64,000 bases of DNA from Pholiota molesta. Its lineage: Eukaryota; Basidiomycota; Agaricomycetes; Agaricales; Strophariaceae. Positions within the stretch are counted from its first letter, which is position 1, and each line of letters opens with the position of its first letter. The notes beneath the pieces were generated by a model, which was given only the letters and a program-made list of their open reading frames with translations, was not told where the DNA came from and did no database searches. Shown here piece after piece: positions 25,091 to 36,622 of the stretch. The stretch is from the NCBI GenBank assembly GCA_014925825.1, contig JACGCK010000076.1, positions 62,001 through 126,000 of the forward strand. The letters are read 5' to 3'. Position numbers and translations under genes: made by a program.

Positions 25091-26625
25091 ATGCATGTCC
25101 CCACCGAGGTCGTCGACAACATCATCAATAAAGTATTCTATAGTTCTGGAACGGTTCATCGCCCAACTCCCTCTGCCCTTGCCCTCGTATCACACACCTT
25201 TCGGCATCGCACAAACTTCCACAGATTCTCCAAGGTATCTTTCATGCACAAAATTGAACCAATCTGGAGTATCCACGACTTCCTGGCCCTTCTTACATCG
25301 GATGTCTGGACACCACACGCAGGCGTTGCGCGCCATATCAGGGAGTTCTCGTTGGCTCTTGGTGTCGTGTCAAATGTTATTGTGGTAGACCCCCATCACA
25401 TAGCCAGCCTACGCCAACAACTCGGACGGCATCCTGCCCTCACAGATGGATCCATGGCGGGGATTCTCAAAGTAATACTCCGGTATTCATTTCCGAAGTT
25501 TGAACATCAGTTCGACAACACGCTAGTGCTCTCGACGTATGCCAGTTCTGGGTATCCTAGGTCTTTCGACGACAGCAACCAAAGGAACAGCTGGGAAGAT
25601 CTCATTGATCCTCATTTTGGACCCATACTCCAAAGATTATTGGACAGCCACGTCTCAAAGTTGGAGATCTCGGGGCTCAACAATCTGCCACCTACCCTTC
25701 TGGCGGGGACTCGTATTCGAAAACTCACTCTGAGGAAAGCCCGATTCCGGCTTCATAGCGCGAGCAAGTATTCCATGCTAGGACAGACGTACCTTAAGGA
25801 ACTCGGAATCGATGGAGCGTCCGAGTTTATGCATGGACCTGATCAGTTATCTCCAACGTTAGGCTTTGCAGTAGTCAGGGATCTATGATACCATATCAAT
25901 ACGGATGACGCTTTTTGGACCTATCCCCACCCATGGAAGCACTTGAGTGTGCTCGAGACTTTAACTTTTGATATTACCGTCAGCGTGAGCACTGTCGAGT
26001 GTATCATCATACTCTTTTCTAATTCCAATCTCCAATCCTTCGTCTTGTCATGCAGCTTTACGTTCACGCTTTAGCGAGGTGCCAACTATTGGCCCATATT
26101 CGGGACACCTTCAACATCTAAAAAAAGGTCATCGTTGCCGTCAACATGAGTCTGGAGAAACATCGGGTTACGTCCAGCGGGTTCTTCGTAGTCGGCCAAA
26201 TTTTAGCAGCGCTTTCACCCCATCTCCCTTTGACTAGTGATTTGGAGCTGTCTTTCCGGATCGAAACCATCATGCAGGCGTCTCGCGCCAGTATCGCTGC
26301 TATTTTTGGACACTTCAGCTTTACCACAATCGATCAAGGCCTTGGTTCCTTACTGGCTCTCTACGGCACGTCGACACTCGCATCGACACCTCCAATTATC
26401 ACTGTTAAGTTTAGCGTGTATATCGAGAGCGCCTGGGAAATTAGAGGCTTCGATGCGCAGGCGTTCTGCGAGGCGGGGTATCTCTTTCTCGAACAGTCGT
26501 TCCCGCTGATAAACAACCACCCAGGGCGCAAGAAATTCGACAACAAGATTTCTAAAATTCTAATGCAAGATGGGAAGTATGACTATGATATCACGGTGTT
26601 CCTCGTCTATTGCTATCAAATTTGA
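25091..26625 (+). pseudogene. F-box-like protein, tandem copy 1 (broken)
   Basis: This is the first of three tandem paralogs. The start MHVPTEVVDNIINKVF and the following LVSHTFRHRTNFHRF match the F-box-like opening common in Agaricomycetes, which would bind Skp1 in an SCF ubiquitin ligase. Aligned by eye with the intact copy 2, two lesions are seen. The first is a TGA at 25886-25888 where copies 2 and 3 have CAG and CGG; a CGA-to-TGA change would explain it. The second is one extra base in the A-run near 26,119-26,127 at the start of exon 2, which shifts the frame before the conserved second half (26146-26625). A 3-nt deletion also lies near 25,790. A truncated protein of about 265 residues could still be made from exon 1. 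Confidence 0.75.
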
Positions 26626-26794
26626 AGGGAATGTAATTATCCATATATTGAAATTCGTATGCGTTCTGGTGTTTTCTACATATTTATGGGAGTTCTACGC
26701 TTTAACTTTTCTCATTTTGAGCTACCTCGTCAGGATGCCCCCACTGCTGACCATTATTAACGCACACGAAATATCCTTTCCACCCGATAAACTA

Positions 26795-26890
26795 GATCGT
26801 TGCCGCGGGAGGAATCCGGTGGATATTCACTCGATCGTTGCCGCGCGAGCAATCCGATGGATATCCACTGGATCGGTGCCGCGCGAGAGA
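26795..26890 (+). repeat. 38-bp tandem repeat upstream of F-box-like copy 2
   Basis: Three successive units start at 26795, 26833 and 26871, each opening GATCGTTGCCGCG or GATCGGTGCCGCG and spaced exactly 38 bp. The first two units continue with AATCCGGTGGATATTCAC-like sequence; the third is partial. The array lies 100-190 bp before the ATG of the only intact paralog and has no counterpart before copy 3, so it may be a promoter element. Confidence 0.8.
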
Positions 26891-26938
26891 GAATCAGAGA
26901 TTGGTCTCCAAATTTTCAATTTTCAAATTCAAGCCTGG

Positions 26939-26946
26939 TATATAAG
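26939..26946 (+). promoter_or_regulatory. TATA box of F-box-like copy 2
   Basis: TATATAAG lies 42 bp before the ATG at 26988. The surrounding block (TTTTCAAATTC upstream, then CAGTCAGTC and TTCGGAC) is shared with copy 3, showing that the promoter was duplicated with the gene. Confidence 0.6.
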
Positions 26947-26987
26947 CAGTCAGTCGTTCGGACGTTACTTATCCCCTCTCCCACGTT

Positions 26988-28524
26988 ATGCACGTCCCCA
27001 CTGAGCTCGTCGACAGCATCATCGATGAAGTGTTCATTAGTCCTGGAACAGTCGATGGCCCAACCCCTTCCGCACTGGCTCTCGTCTCGCACACCTTTCG
27101 CCATCGCACGAACTTCCACAGATTCTCCAAAATATCATTCATGCGCCGAATCGAACCACTCTCGAGCGTCCACGAATTCCTAGCTCTCCTTACATCGGAT
27201 ATCTGGGCAGCAGACGTAGGCCTTGCGCGCCACGTGAGGGAGTTTTCGTTGGCTCTTGGTGCCGTAGTGGAAGTTACTGTGGTGCACCCCGATCATGGAG
27301 CCAGCCAACACAAACGACTCGGACCGCATCCTGCTCTTACAGACGGATCCATGGCGCAAATTCTCAACATGATATTCCGATATTCCATTCCGAATTCCGA
27401 ACATCATATCGACAACACCCTGACGCTCTCGATGTACGCCGATTCTGGATATCCTTCGCTTTTTGACATCAACCAAGGAATTGGCTGGGAGAATCTCGTC
27501 GATCCTCAGTTCGGATCTGCGCTCCAAGGATTATTGGACACCTACGTCTCCAAGTTGGTCATCTCGCGGCTCAACGATTTACCGCCCACCCTTCTTGCGG
27601 CGTCTCGTATTCGCCAACTCACTATGAGCAAATCCCGATTCAAGGCCCCTAGTGCAAGCGATTATCTCATGCTAGGACAGATGGTACATCTTCAAGAGCT
27701 CGGAATCGACGGAGAGTCTCAGTTTACGCAAGGATTTGATCAGTTATTGCCAGCGTTAGGCCTCCCGTCTGTCAAGCATCTACAGTACTATATAAGCGCT
27801 GCCAGGGTTTATTGGGCAATTCCCTCTCCCCACCCATGGAAGCACCTGGGCGCGCTCGAGACCTTGACTCTCGATGCTACCGCTAAGCGTCAGTCCTTTC
27901 AAGCTCATTTTCTACTTTCGTCTCACTGCCATCTTTTTCTCGTGTTGTGCAGCTTTAGGAGTATTTGACCTGATACACCTTCCTAACCTGTTCTCGGGAC
28001 ATCTCCAACATCTCAAGAAGCTCATTATCGCCGTCGATGCGAGTTTGGACAATAATCGCCCCGCAATCACTGGGTTTGACGATTTGACAGGTGATGGTAT
28101 ACTCGTAAATCTCCTCGGAGGGCTTATATCCAATCTCCCCTGGACCAATGATCTGGAGCTGTCTTTCCGTAGTGAAGACTTCACGCAGGCATATCGAAAC
28201 GGTATCACTGCTCTTTTTGGACACCTTTTCTATAGCCCAATCGATCAACTCCTTCTGGCCATACTGGGCGTCTATGGCAGGGCGGCATTCACATCGAGAC
28301 CTCCGACGATCACTCTCACGTTTAATGCGCACATCAACAGCGCCCGTAAAGGCTTCGATGCGCAGGAGTTCTGCGAGGCGGGGTATCTGTTTCTCCAGCA
28401 GGCGTTCCCATTTATGAACAGCGGAGCAGGGCGCAAGAAATTCGAAAACAGAGTGTCCAAATTCTCACCACGGGATGGAGAACATCACTACGATATCACA
28501 TTTTCCCTCATCTGTAGCAATTGA
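26988..28524 (+). CDS. F-box-like protein, tandem copy 2 (intact)
   Basis: This is the only uninterrupted member of the array. Exons 26988-27888 and 27953-28524 join in frame to 490 aa. It begins MHVPTELVDSIIDEVF, an F-box-like motif, followed by the LVSHTFRHR helix. The rest is probably an irregular leucine-rich-repeat substrate-binding region, with recurring ISRLNDLPPTLL and TLTLDATAK-like strands, ending in a conserved C-terminal domain (FCEAGYLFLQQAFPF, then FSPRDGEHHYDITFSLI). By family logic it would recruit substrates to an SCF ubiquitin ligase; the substrate is unknown. The family usually evolves by tandem birth and death, which the broken neighbours illustrate. I did not find further recognised domains. 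Confidence 0.78.
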
Positions 28525-29073
28525 AGGGAATGTATTCATCCGTCTATTCAAATTCATATACCTTCTGAATTTAAATCATATTATATTGAGTCTTGACCAA
28601 CGATTTGGAATTGTCTTGCCGTGATAACTACGTCAATCACAAAACTCTAGAGGAGTTGAAACAGTCGTTCATCGATACATCGCTTGCGGTTGGCTGCGGG
28701 CGTTCGCGACGAGAGGATGGTGTGACGAATCTTCTATATTATAATAATTAAACATGTGGTATGTGACAGCGTTTCCCAACAGTTCTCGAAGTTCAAACAT
28801 TCAAATTCAAACGTCGTCAGGAATTCGCTCAGTGTTGACCATTTTTTTAATGCTGTATGAGGGACGACTACCCGCATGGAATATCCCCACTTCGACGCGA
28901 TAAAAACGGTAATCTATACATACAGTAAAGGAGGTGTGACGGGTTACACCTGTGATATGTGACGAATCGCGACAGAGATTGGTCTCCAGACTCCGAGTTC
29001 AAATTTCTCAATTTTCAAATTCGAACTTGGTATAAACAGTCAGTCTTTCGGACATTATCACCTCCCCCAAGTT
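28525..29073. other. Spacer between F-box-like copies 2 and 3 with a possible paralog relic
   Basis: The 3' flank of copy 2 resembles that of copy 3 (GAAGGGAATG, CTATTCAAATTCATATAC). Around 28,594-28,625 a short stretch encodes LTNDLELSCR, like the WTNDLELSFR segment of the genes, suggesting a remnant of a fourth copy. The block from about 28,975 is the duplicated promoter of copy 3. Confidence 0.45.
29031..29036 (+). promoter_or_regulatory. TATA box of F-box-like copy 3
   Basis: TATAAA lies 38 bp before the ATG at 29074, inside the promoter block shared with copy 2 (TCAAATTC upstream, CAGTCAGTC downstream). Confidence 0.55.
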
Positions 29074-30596
29074 ATGCATGTCCCCACTGAGCTCGTCGAT
29101 AGTATCATCGATGAAGTGTTCTCCAGTTCTGGAACAGTCGATGGCCCAACCCCATCTGCACTGGCGCTCGTCTCGCACACCTTTCGCCATCGCACGAACT
29201 TCCACAGATTCTCCAAAATATCGTTCATGCACAGAATCGAACCACTCTCGAGTGTCCACGATTTCCTAGCTCTTCTTACATCGGATGTCTGGACAGCAGA
29301 CGTAGGCATTGCGCGCCATATCAGGGAGTTTTCGTTGGCTCTTGGTGCCGTAGTAGAAGTTACTGTGGTGCACCCCGTTCACGGAGCCAGCCAACACAAA
29401 CAACTCGGACCGCACCCTGCTGTTACAGATGGATCCATGGCGAAAATTCTCAACATGATATTCCGATATTCAACCCCGAATTCCGAACATCAAATCGACA
29501 ACACGCTAGTGCTCTCGACGTACGCCAATTCTGGATACCCTTGGCTTTTCGACATCAACCAGAGAAATAGCTGGGAAGATCTCGTTGATCCTCAGTTTGG
29601 ATCTGCGCTCCAAGGATTACTGGACACCTACGTCTCGAAGCTGGTAATTTTGCGGCTCAACGATTTGCCGCCTACCCTTCTGGCGGCGTCTCGTATTCGC
29701 AAACTCACTCTGAGGAAAGCCCGATTCAAGTCCCTAGTTCAAGCGATTATCCCATGCTAGGACAGATGCTACATCTTCAGGAACTCGGAATCGACGGAGA
29801 GTCTGAGTTTACGCAAGGATTTGACCAGTCGTTGCCAACGTTAGGCCTCCCAGCAGTCAGGCATCTACGGTACTATATCAACGCCTCCGAGGCTTTTTGG
29901 ACCTCTCCCCACCCATGGAAGCATCTGGGTGCACTCGAGACCTTGACTCTCGACGTTACCGCTAAGCGTCAGTCCGTCTAAGCTCATTTTCTACTTCGGT
30001 CTCACTGCAATCTTTTTTTTTTTTCGTGTTATGCAGCTTTACGATCTGACCTGGTGCAAACTATTACCCAGTACTCGGAACATCTCCGACAGTTAAAGAA
30101 GCTTATTATTGCCGTCGATACGAGTTTGGAAAATCGTGCCTCCAGCCTTAGCGTTTTGACGGGCGACTTTATAATCGTGAATCTCCTCGCAGGGCTTATC
30201 TCTCATCTCCCCTGGACCAATGATTTAGAGGTGTCTTTTCGGAGTACAGACTTCAAGCAGACATATCGAGACGGAATCGCTGCCATCTTTGGACACTTTA
30301 GCTATACTGCAATCGACCAAATCATTGAGTCCTTACTGGCTATCTACGTCAAGTGGATTTTTGCAACGACACCCCCGACAATCACTCTTAGGTTCAATGC
30401 GTACATCGACAGCGCCTGGGAAGGCTTTGATGTGCAGGAGTTCTGCGAGGCGGGGTATCTATTTCTGCAGCAGTCGTTCCCGTTGACGAACAACGGACCT
30501 GGGCACAAAAAGTTCGAGAGCAAGGTGTCCAAATTTTCACCACGGGATGGAAAACATCACTACGATATCACAGTCTCCCTCGTCTGTAGCCATTAA
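29074..30596 (+). pseudogene. F-box-like protein, tandem copy 3 (one-base frameshift)
   Basis: The first exon is nearly identical to copy 2 (MHVPTELVDSIIDEVF onward). At about 29,729-29,735 it reads TTCAAGTCCCTAG where copy 2 has TTCAAGGCCCCTAG. The missing base shifts the frame and brings a stop at 29758-29760. The original frame resumes at 29754 (MLGQMLHLQELGIDGES) and stays open to the donor after 29967. Exon 2 (30037-30596) is intact and ends VSLVCSH. Only this lesion separates it from a full-length gene, so the break is recent or an assembly error. Confidence 0.75.
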
Positions 30597-31056
30597 AGGG
30601 AATGTGTTCATTTGTCTATTCAAATTCATATACGTTCTGAATTCAAATCATCTCACCTTGACCGATGGTTTGCAACTGTTTAACCTGGATACAATGCTCA
30701 ACTCGGTTTTCTTGGACACTATAACTTTATTGGCATTGATTCTGTCGTTAATCAATTACTGGTCATGTCGATTGTCGACCTCGATAACAAGGGCACTCAT
30801 AGAACACCATCCTTCTCGATCTGGGTTCGCCTTCGCCCTACATCTTCTTCCTCGCTCTCCTCCACCAAGCTTGTGAGATTCTCAACATCGCAAAGCAAAA
30901 TCTTCCACAGATACACGAATGACGCAGTCGAAAATAACAAAACGATTGTACATTGGAAATTCTTACATCGTATACCTACATCTTACACACAAGGTCACCA
31001 ATACCTCCTCTCCTCTCATCTTCCTCCCAAAAACAGTGCCACGCAAGCGTCGCCCC
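30597..31056. other. Intergenic region, F-box array / aldehyde dehydrogenase
   Basis: This is the convergent 3' flanks of copy 3 (plus) and the aldehyde dehydrogenase (minus). No gene is supported. Confidence 0.5.
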
Positions 31057-33188
31057 TCAGTAGCGCGCCGCCGGCACCTCCGCAGGATTCGTCGACTCCG
31101 GAATCGGGATCTGCATCGTCTGCGCGAAGAACGCGACCGCCTCCGCGGTGTACGGCGGGTACCTGCCCTGCAACAACGGCTCCTGACTACAAAACAAAAC
31201 ACAGACCCGGCAATCGTCAGCAGCCGTCATCGCTCCATACACGCTAAGAAGTGAGAGGTAACACGAAACCGAAACCCCGACGTGGGGCATGGTGCACCAC
31301 GGAACGTGCATGCCCGAGGGAAATGGGAAAAAAGAAAGAGGAATGGGAGAGGGGAGACGGAACAAAACGCACTCGTATGGGACGTCGCAGATGGATCTGC
31401 CGAACACGAAGTTCTCGTAGCTGTAGTACCCCACCTGGCGTCCATCTGTGTCACAAACCGCATTCCGTGAGTCCAGCGAAATCTTAGCGTTAGAGTGACG
31501 AGAAGGAAAAAGAAAGAGGCGTACATCCGGATTCTCCAACGCCGCCGAAGGGCATCTCGTTCACTGATAACGTGGTGTCAGAAGGAGTCAGCGTTCATGG
31601 GAATGGTGAGACGTGGAACTGACGCGAGAGCTGGTCGAGCGTGTCGTTGATGCAGACGTTTCCGCTTGTGGTGTTCTCGAGCACTATCAAATCAAGTGCT
31701 GGGTGTGAGGCGGATGGTGTCATGGGAAAGATGTATGAGCTGACCTTTCTTCTTAGTCGCCTCATCCGTGGTGAAAAGATACAATACGAGCGGATGATCG
31801 CTGGAGAACATCAAAGTTAGATGGGCGCAGGAACGATAGAAATGGAGAAAACACACTGATCGTTGATGTAGTCGATCGCGGCGTCGACATTGTCTACCGC
31901 CACGACAGGCAAAAACGGGCCGAAGATCTCTCTAAAAAATACACCGTTTCAGCTTCCACCGAAAACGGCAGCGAGAACCACATACCCCTCCAACAGCGAA
32001 TCACCCGCCTCCACATCCGCGACAATAGTCGGCTCGATACCCTTCTCCTCCGCCCTCATGCCCCCGCCAGCCACAATCCTTCCCCTCGTCCTATCCAACA
32101 AATCCTTCAGCCTCGCAAAATGCGCCTCCGACACGATCCTTCCATAGCTCTTCGTCTCCAACGCGCCCCCGGGGTAGAATTCCTTTAACACCTCCTTGAA
32201 CGTCTCTAGGAGCTGGGGGACGATACGGCGCTCGGCGAGGACGTAGTCCGGCGCGACGCAGATCTGGCCGCAGTTCGTCGCCTTGCTCGCGAGGATGCGC
32301 CGCGCCGCGATGCCGAGGTCCGCGGAGGCGTCGACGACGACGGGCGACTTGCCGCCGAGCTCGAGCGTGAGCGGCGTGAGGTGCTTGGCGGCGGCGGCGG
32401 AGATGATGCGCGCGACGCGCCCGTTGCCCGTGTAGAATATGTGGTCCCCTAAAGGTAAGAGACGTTCGTATTAATAGAGAGGTGAGGGTAGGGTAGAGGG
32501 GGAGGGACGTGCATTTGAGCTCGAGGATCTTGGTGATCTCGGGCACGCCGCCGAGGACGACGCGGAAGGCGCTGGTGTCGAGGTACGTGGGCAGGTGCGT
32601 GGCGATGTAGGAGGCGTAGTGCGGCGCGATCTCGGAGAGCTTGAGGAGGACACAGCAGCCTGCGGTGATCGCGCCATAGAGTGGCTGCAACGACAAAACC
32701 ATGGGATAGTTCCATGGTCTATAGCCGAATATCAGTCAACAACACCATGCTGCATGCAGATGGGAACGCACGCGATGATCAACACGACGCCCTTCGCCTG
32801 CCTGACGATCCTCGGGTTCCACGACTTCTGCCACTCCTGCACCTGGTCCGTGATGTTCGTCTCCTTCTGCCATTCTTCAATCTTGCTCGCGCAGATGAGG
32901 GCGCGCTCGTATATCGGCGCGACCTCGCCCATCACCGCCTCCAGGAGCGGCTTCGACAGATCGGCGTGGATCGCGGCGGCGAGGCCGTCCTGGTGGTCCT
33001 TGACGAAGCGCGCGAGCTGGAGCAGCTGGTGGCGCCGCCACGCGAGCGGCTTGGTGAGCCCCGAGCGGAAGGTCGCGCGCAGCGAGGCGTGGATCTGCGC
33101 ATCCATTCAGAGCGTCAGCGACGAGGGATGCGGAAGGCGCAGAACATACCTTGGGGATGTCGTCGATCGGGGTGAATGTTTGTGTCAT
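31057..33188 (-). CDS. Aldehyde dehydrogenase, class 3 / fatty-aldehyde type
   Basis: This is an NAD(P)-dependent oxidation enzyme converting aldehydes to acids; class 3 members act on medium- to long-chain and aromatic aldehydes. About ten exons start MTQTFTPIDDIPK (33150-33188). Landmarks in order: SLRATFRSG, the PWNYP cofactor motif, LPTYLDTSAFRVVLGG, DHIFYTGNGRV, the general-base Glu in LELGGKSP, the catalytic Cys in NCGQICVAPDY, EIFGPFLPV, NVCINDTLDQ, MPFGGVGESG and the class-3-like tail GRYPPYTAEAV. It lacks a clear C-terminal membrane anchor. The tail ends PAARY. One intron (32449-32512) only works with a GC donor, giving K-W-DHIFYTG as in the family. All other junctions read as GT-AG. 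The gene is apparently intact. Confidence 0.9.
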
Positions 33189-35015
33189 GGTTCGAGCAAA
33201 GCCGCGTCAGGAAGACAAACAGAGGTGGTGGCAAACTGTGCGCCACACGTTCCCTTGCCCATCCTTATATCTATGCCCCGTTGAATGATTGTAATGAGCC
33301 CGGAAAGACACTGAATTGTAGGATGGTGGGAAGCGGTGGGCAAGAAGAAGGTATCATGGGAGCTATTCTTGCTCACGCGCCCACGGCATTTCACGCTGTG
33401 GGTGATTGGATCACCCAATCATGTGCCCAATGTTCACATTCTTATCCTCTCCCTGAGTCCCTCTCCGTCAATGGTGGCCCGGAGGTCAGATAACACGCGA
33501 TTCAAATCACTTCATAAGAACTTGCTAAATCTAAGTACGTGTAAATGTCGGTAAATTCCTCTTCTGACGCGCCACGGACACGCGGCACCCAGTGAGGCGC
33601 TAGCATCGATGTGGGCTTGATGTGGGCGACTTCATTAAGTATGCATTCAGCATGTTGAGATGCGTTATCACAATCTTTGAGGGGAAAGCATGACCCACTT
33701 ATATCGTTAACTTTTATATCGCGGTCGAAAATGAAGGCCTAGAGCCGAAACACACCATTAATCGTGTTCGCTCAAGCAGGGCAAGCTTCGGTTTTCCGAA
33801 CATAGAAAACAGGTGAGCCCGTACTAGTACATGTAGTTCGGTGAAGAGTATTCGAATTTCCAATGATTTCTGCCATTGTCAAACCTGGACGCCACCGTTT
33901 CTGACATATTCATATGCAACTCAGCAGTAGAGTCACTTTCCGCCATCAGACTGCGCAGCGTACATTGACAACACCAATGGCCAACTACATTGAGTACGCG
34001 CATTGTTTTCGCTGGTTCCTATATTGTTTCCACATCCGACGCGTCTCTTGATACGCTAAGTACGCATCGCGGTCCCCGATAGGGCGGGGCTTCCCCGACG
34101 CGCCGTATCCCAGGTGGAGCGGGCACCGCGCAGTCCATCACCGAATCCATCAGAAAAACTCGACGCGCGACGGCCCAATCCCAAAGGGGTGTATTTGGTT
34201 TTAATCCCGCCTCTGTTTCTGATCCCGCCTCTGTTTGGTTCCCCGCCCAAACTATAATAAGCACGGATACCGATGATCTCGGTGGGCGCTCGATCATCCA
34301 TCACGCTTAGCTGTACCCGACTCCGCCCCCCCGCCTATACTCTGACGCGCGGGGAATGAGATGTGTGCGGTCTGCGGGAATGAGGGTGTACTCGGAAAGT
34401 GATAGAAGTTCGTCGATCTCATTAGAAACAGGCAGAGCGTTAAGAAAGAGGGATTATCAACATGCAACTCAAAGTTAACTTTTTATCATCAGTCTTTTTC
34501 TTTTCGCTGGACGGAACGTCAGTGCAATGGACCAGTTGGCGTCAATTGAAAGGACAATGGCGCCTATCGAGCGTCTATCAAAGTACATGCCCTAGGACCA
34601 TAGCCAAACAGACGCGGTGGCGCCTGTCCCATGATACCGCTACAACCGCCGAGCCATCAGCCGCCCCGCGCGCCTTCTCGCGCCTCCCGCCCGAAATAGG
34701 ACAAATTTGCAAATAACCCGCCAACCCGCCTCTATTTGGCCGCCCCCCGACGTGCAAATGATGAGATCCTGACTCGCCCCGCCTTCCGAGCGCAACCAAA
34801 CATCCCGCCTGGGGGCGCGCGTGTGCGAGAAAGGAAAGGAAGCCGCTTTCGAACGAAAGATGGTTGAGATTGATCAACAGGCGGCGGGATATAAAAGCGC
34901 GCCCCCCCCGCCCACCATGACTCGAACCGCGCCTCTCCCGCCCCCCCTCACCCTAACCCCCCTCCCACCGATCATATCACGCACCCGCTAGACCCCCCGC
35001 CGTGATCCCCTCGAG
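33189..35015. other. Divergent intergenic region, 1.8 kb
   Basis: This lies between the aldehyde dehydrogenase start (minus) and the DUF6699-like gene start (plus), so it holds both promoters. A short repeated phrase (CCCGCCTCTGTTT, CCCGCCTCTATTT) occurs near 34,207-34,250 and 34,727. The last 100 bp are C-rich. No gene is supported. Confidence 0.5.
34890..34897 (+). promoter_or_regulatory. TATA box of the DUF6699-like gene
   Basis: TATAAAAG sits in a GC-rich context, 119 bp before the ATG at 35016, followed by a C-rich leader typical of fungal start regions. Confidence 0.5.
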
Positions 35016-35939
35016 ATGAGCTACCACGCACCACCATACGGCCGCGCGCATTCCACCGCGTCCTCCCAACACCCATCGCTCTCCTGGGGCACATCCAGCA
35101 GCGTGACTGCCAATGTTCCTCCTCCCCCCCACGGCCCGTCGCGCGGTTTCAAGGCGTCCGTGCACGATGCAAACGACGCCGCGTCCGTGTACTCCTTCGG
35201 GGTCCCGTCGCACTTCTCGTATCCCTCGTCCGCGGGGTCGGAGCAGACCGTGAGGGTGATGTCGCCCGCAGGGAAGCACGACACAAGATCGGTAGCGTCG
35301 CAATCGCGCTCTTCGAAGCACGCGTACAGCGCGACGGCGCCATCGACGGCGGCCTCGCCATCGATATTCAACGGTAAGCAGTTCAGTGTGGCCAAAAATA
35401 AATAATTACCCGATCCGTATGTTCAACACACCGCGTCACCAGATCACGTGCGGCGGATGACGCTGAGCCCCGGCGCGTGCCTCCTGCACCCCTTCCTCGA
35501 GCCCGGCAGCGTCTGGTGCGACTTCGCCTACCCGCCCTCGGTGCAGCCCGGGACGCCGAACTACAACCCAAAACTCACGGACACCGCCTTCTCACCTTCC
35601 TTGCAGCGCGTGGTCGTGTACTTCTGCGACAACCACCGCTGGTTCGTGTCCATCGCGCACACCCACGACCTCACGGTGTTCGCCATCCTCTCCGAGATCT
35701 ACCGCTACCTCCAGCTGCCCGACGACGACGACGCGTCCCACATCCCGTACGCGACGGGCGACGTCCGCACGCAGAGCCGGGCGCGGGGCGCGCACCCGCA
35801 TGCGTTCCATTCGGGAAGGCGGCGCATCGACACACTGGGCCGGCGGCGCGTCTTCTACGGGCTGATCCCCTCCGGACGCGACCAGCAGACGTGGCTGCTC
35901 CAGCTCTCTGAGCCTACAGACGAGAACTTCTCTATCTGA
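35016..35939 (+). CDS. DUF6699-like basidiomycete protein
   Basis: Two exons, 35016-35373 and 35443-35939, encode 284 aa. The first 120 residues are Ser/Pro/Ala-rich and disordered. The second exon carries a compact domain: LSPGACLLHPFLEPGSVWCD, VWCDFAYPPS, RVVVYFCDNHRWF, then LTVFAILSEIYRYLQLP, and a final strand QTWLLQLSEP. The order (a tryptophan-containing opening, paired beta strands and a helix preceding IYRYL) recalls DUF6699 domains, which are abundant in Agaricomycetes and have no known function. The assignment is from memory of the family pattern, not from a search. No signal peptide or membrane segment is present. Confidence 0.7.
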
Positions 35940-36622
35940 GAGCACGACTAGGACCGGCGGCGGTGCGGGTGGATGCCCGCACCTCCCGAAGCTCTTTGCA
36001 CGAAACGAAACGAATTCTCGCTGCCTTATCGTTATTTCCTGGGACATTTGTACTATCTCATGTTTTTCTTTTGTCTGTTGCTGTCGTTGCTCTGTACTTG
36101 CTTTCCTTTCTGTTGTTTTCCCCCCGCTCATTACGTCTGACTAGGTTATACGTATCTAACTAAAATGTACCAAACTACTTACGCCCCCACTCGTCCTGTA
36201 TCAACGAGTCTCTACTCACATATCGTACTAGTGTATTGTGGAAAATAAATGTATTAAATGTAACTATGGACATATATCTGTTGTATATCGCTCGCCATTG
36301 TGCTTTGCTGGAAGAATCACGACGGGATGATCGTCAATTTGTCATCTTTATTTTGCGCCGTCACTCGTGCTGCATGCAACAGTATTCTTCCTATATCAAT
36401 CGCAGACTAAGATATAGGAGGCTTCGTACATAGCTCAAAGGTTCTGACGTCTAAGCTAAGAGATCTCATAACGGGCAGACGTGAGCGCGCGGCGACAGCG
36501 CAAACCAAGCAGGGTCACCATTGGACCGTGACTTCAACAAGGCGGACACGAAGGCGCACTCAAATTCATAAATACCATTCCGCAGACATACATAGATCTA
36601 CAACTCGATTAAAGTCCCAAAA
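35940..36622. other. Convergent intergenic region
   Basis: This holds the 3' flanks of the DUF6699-like gene (plus) and of the 139-aa gene (minus), AT-rich after 36,150. Nothing else is supported. Confidence 0.5.
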
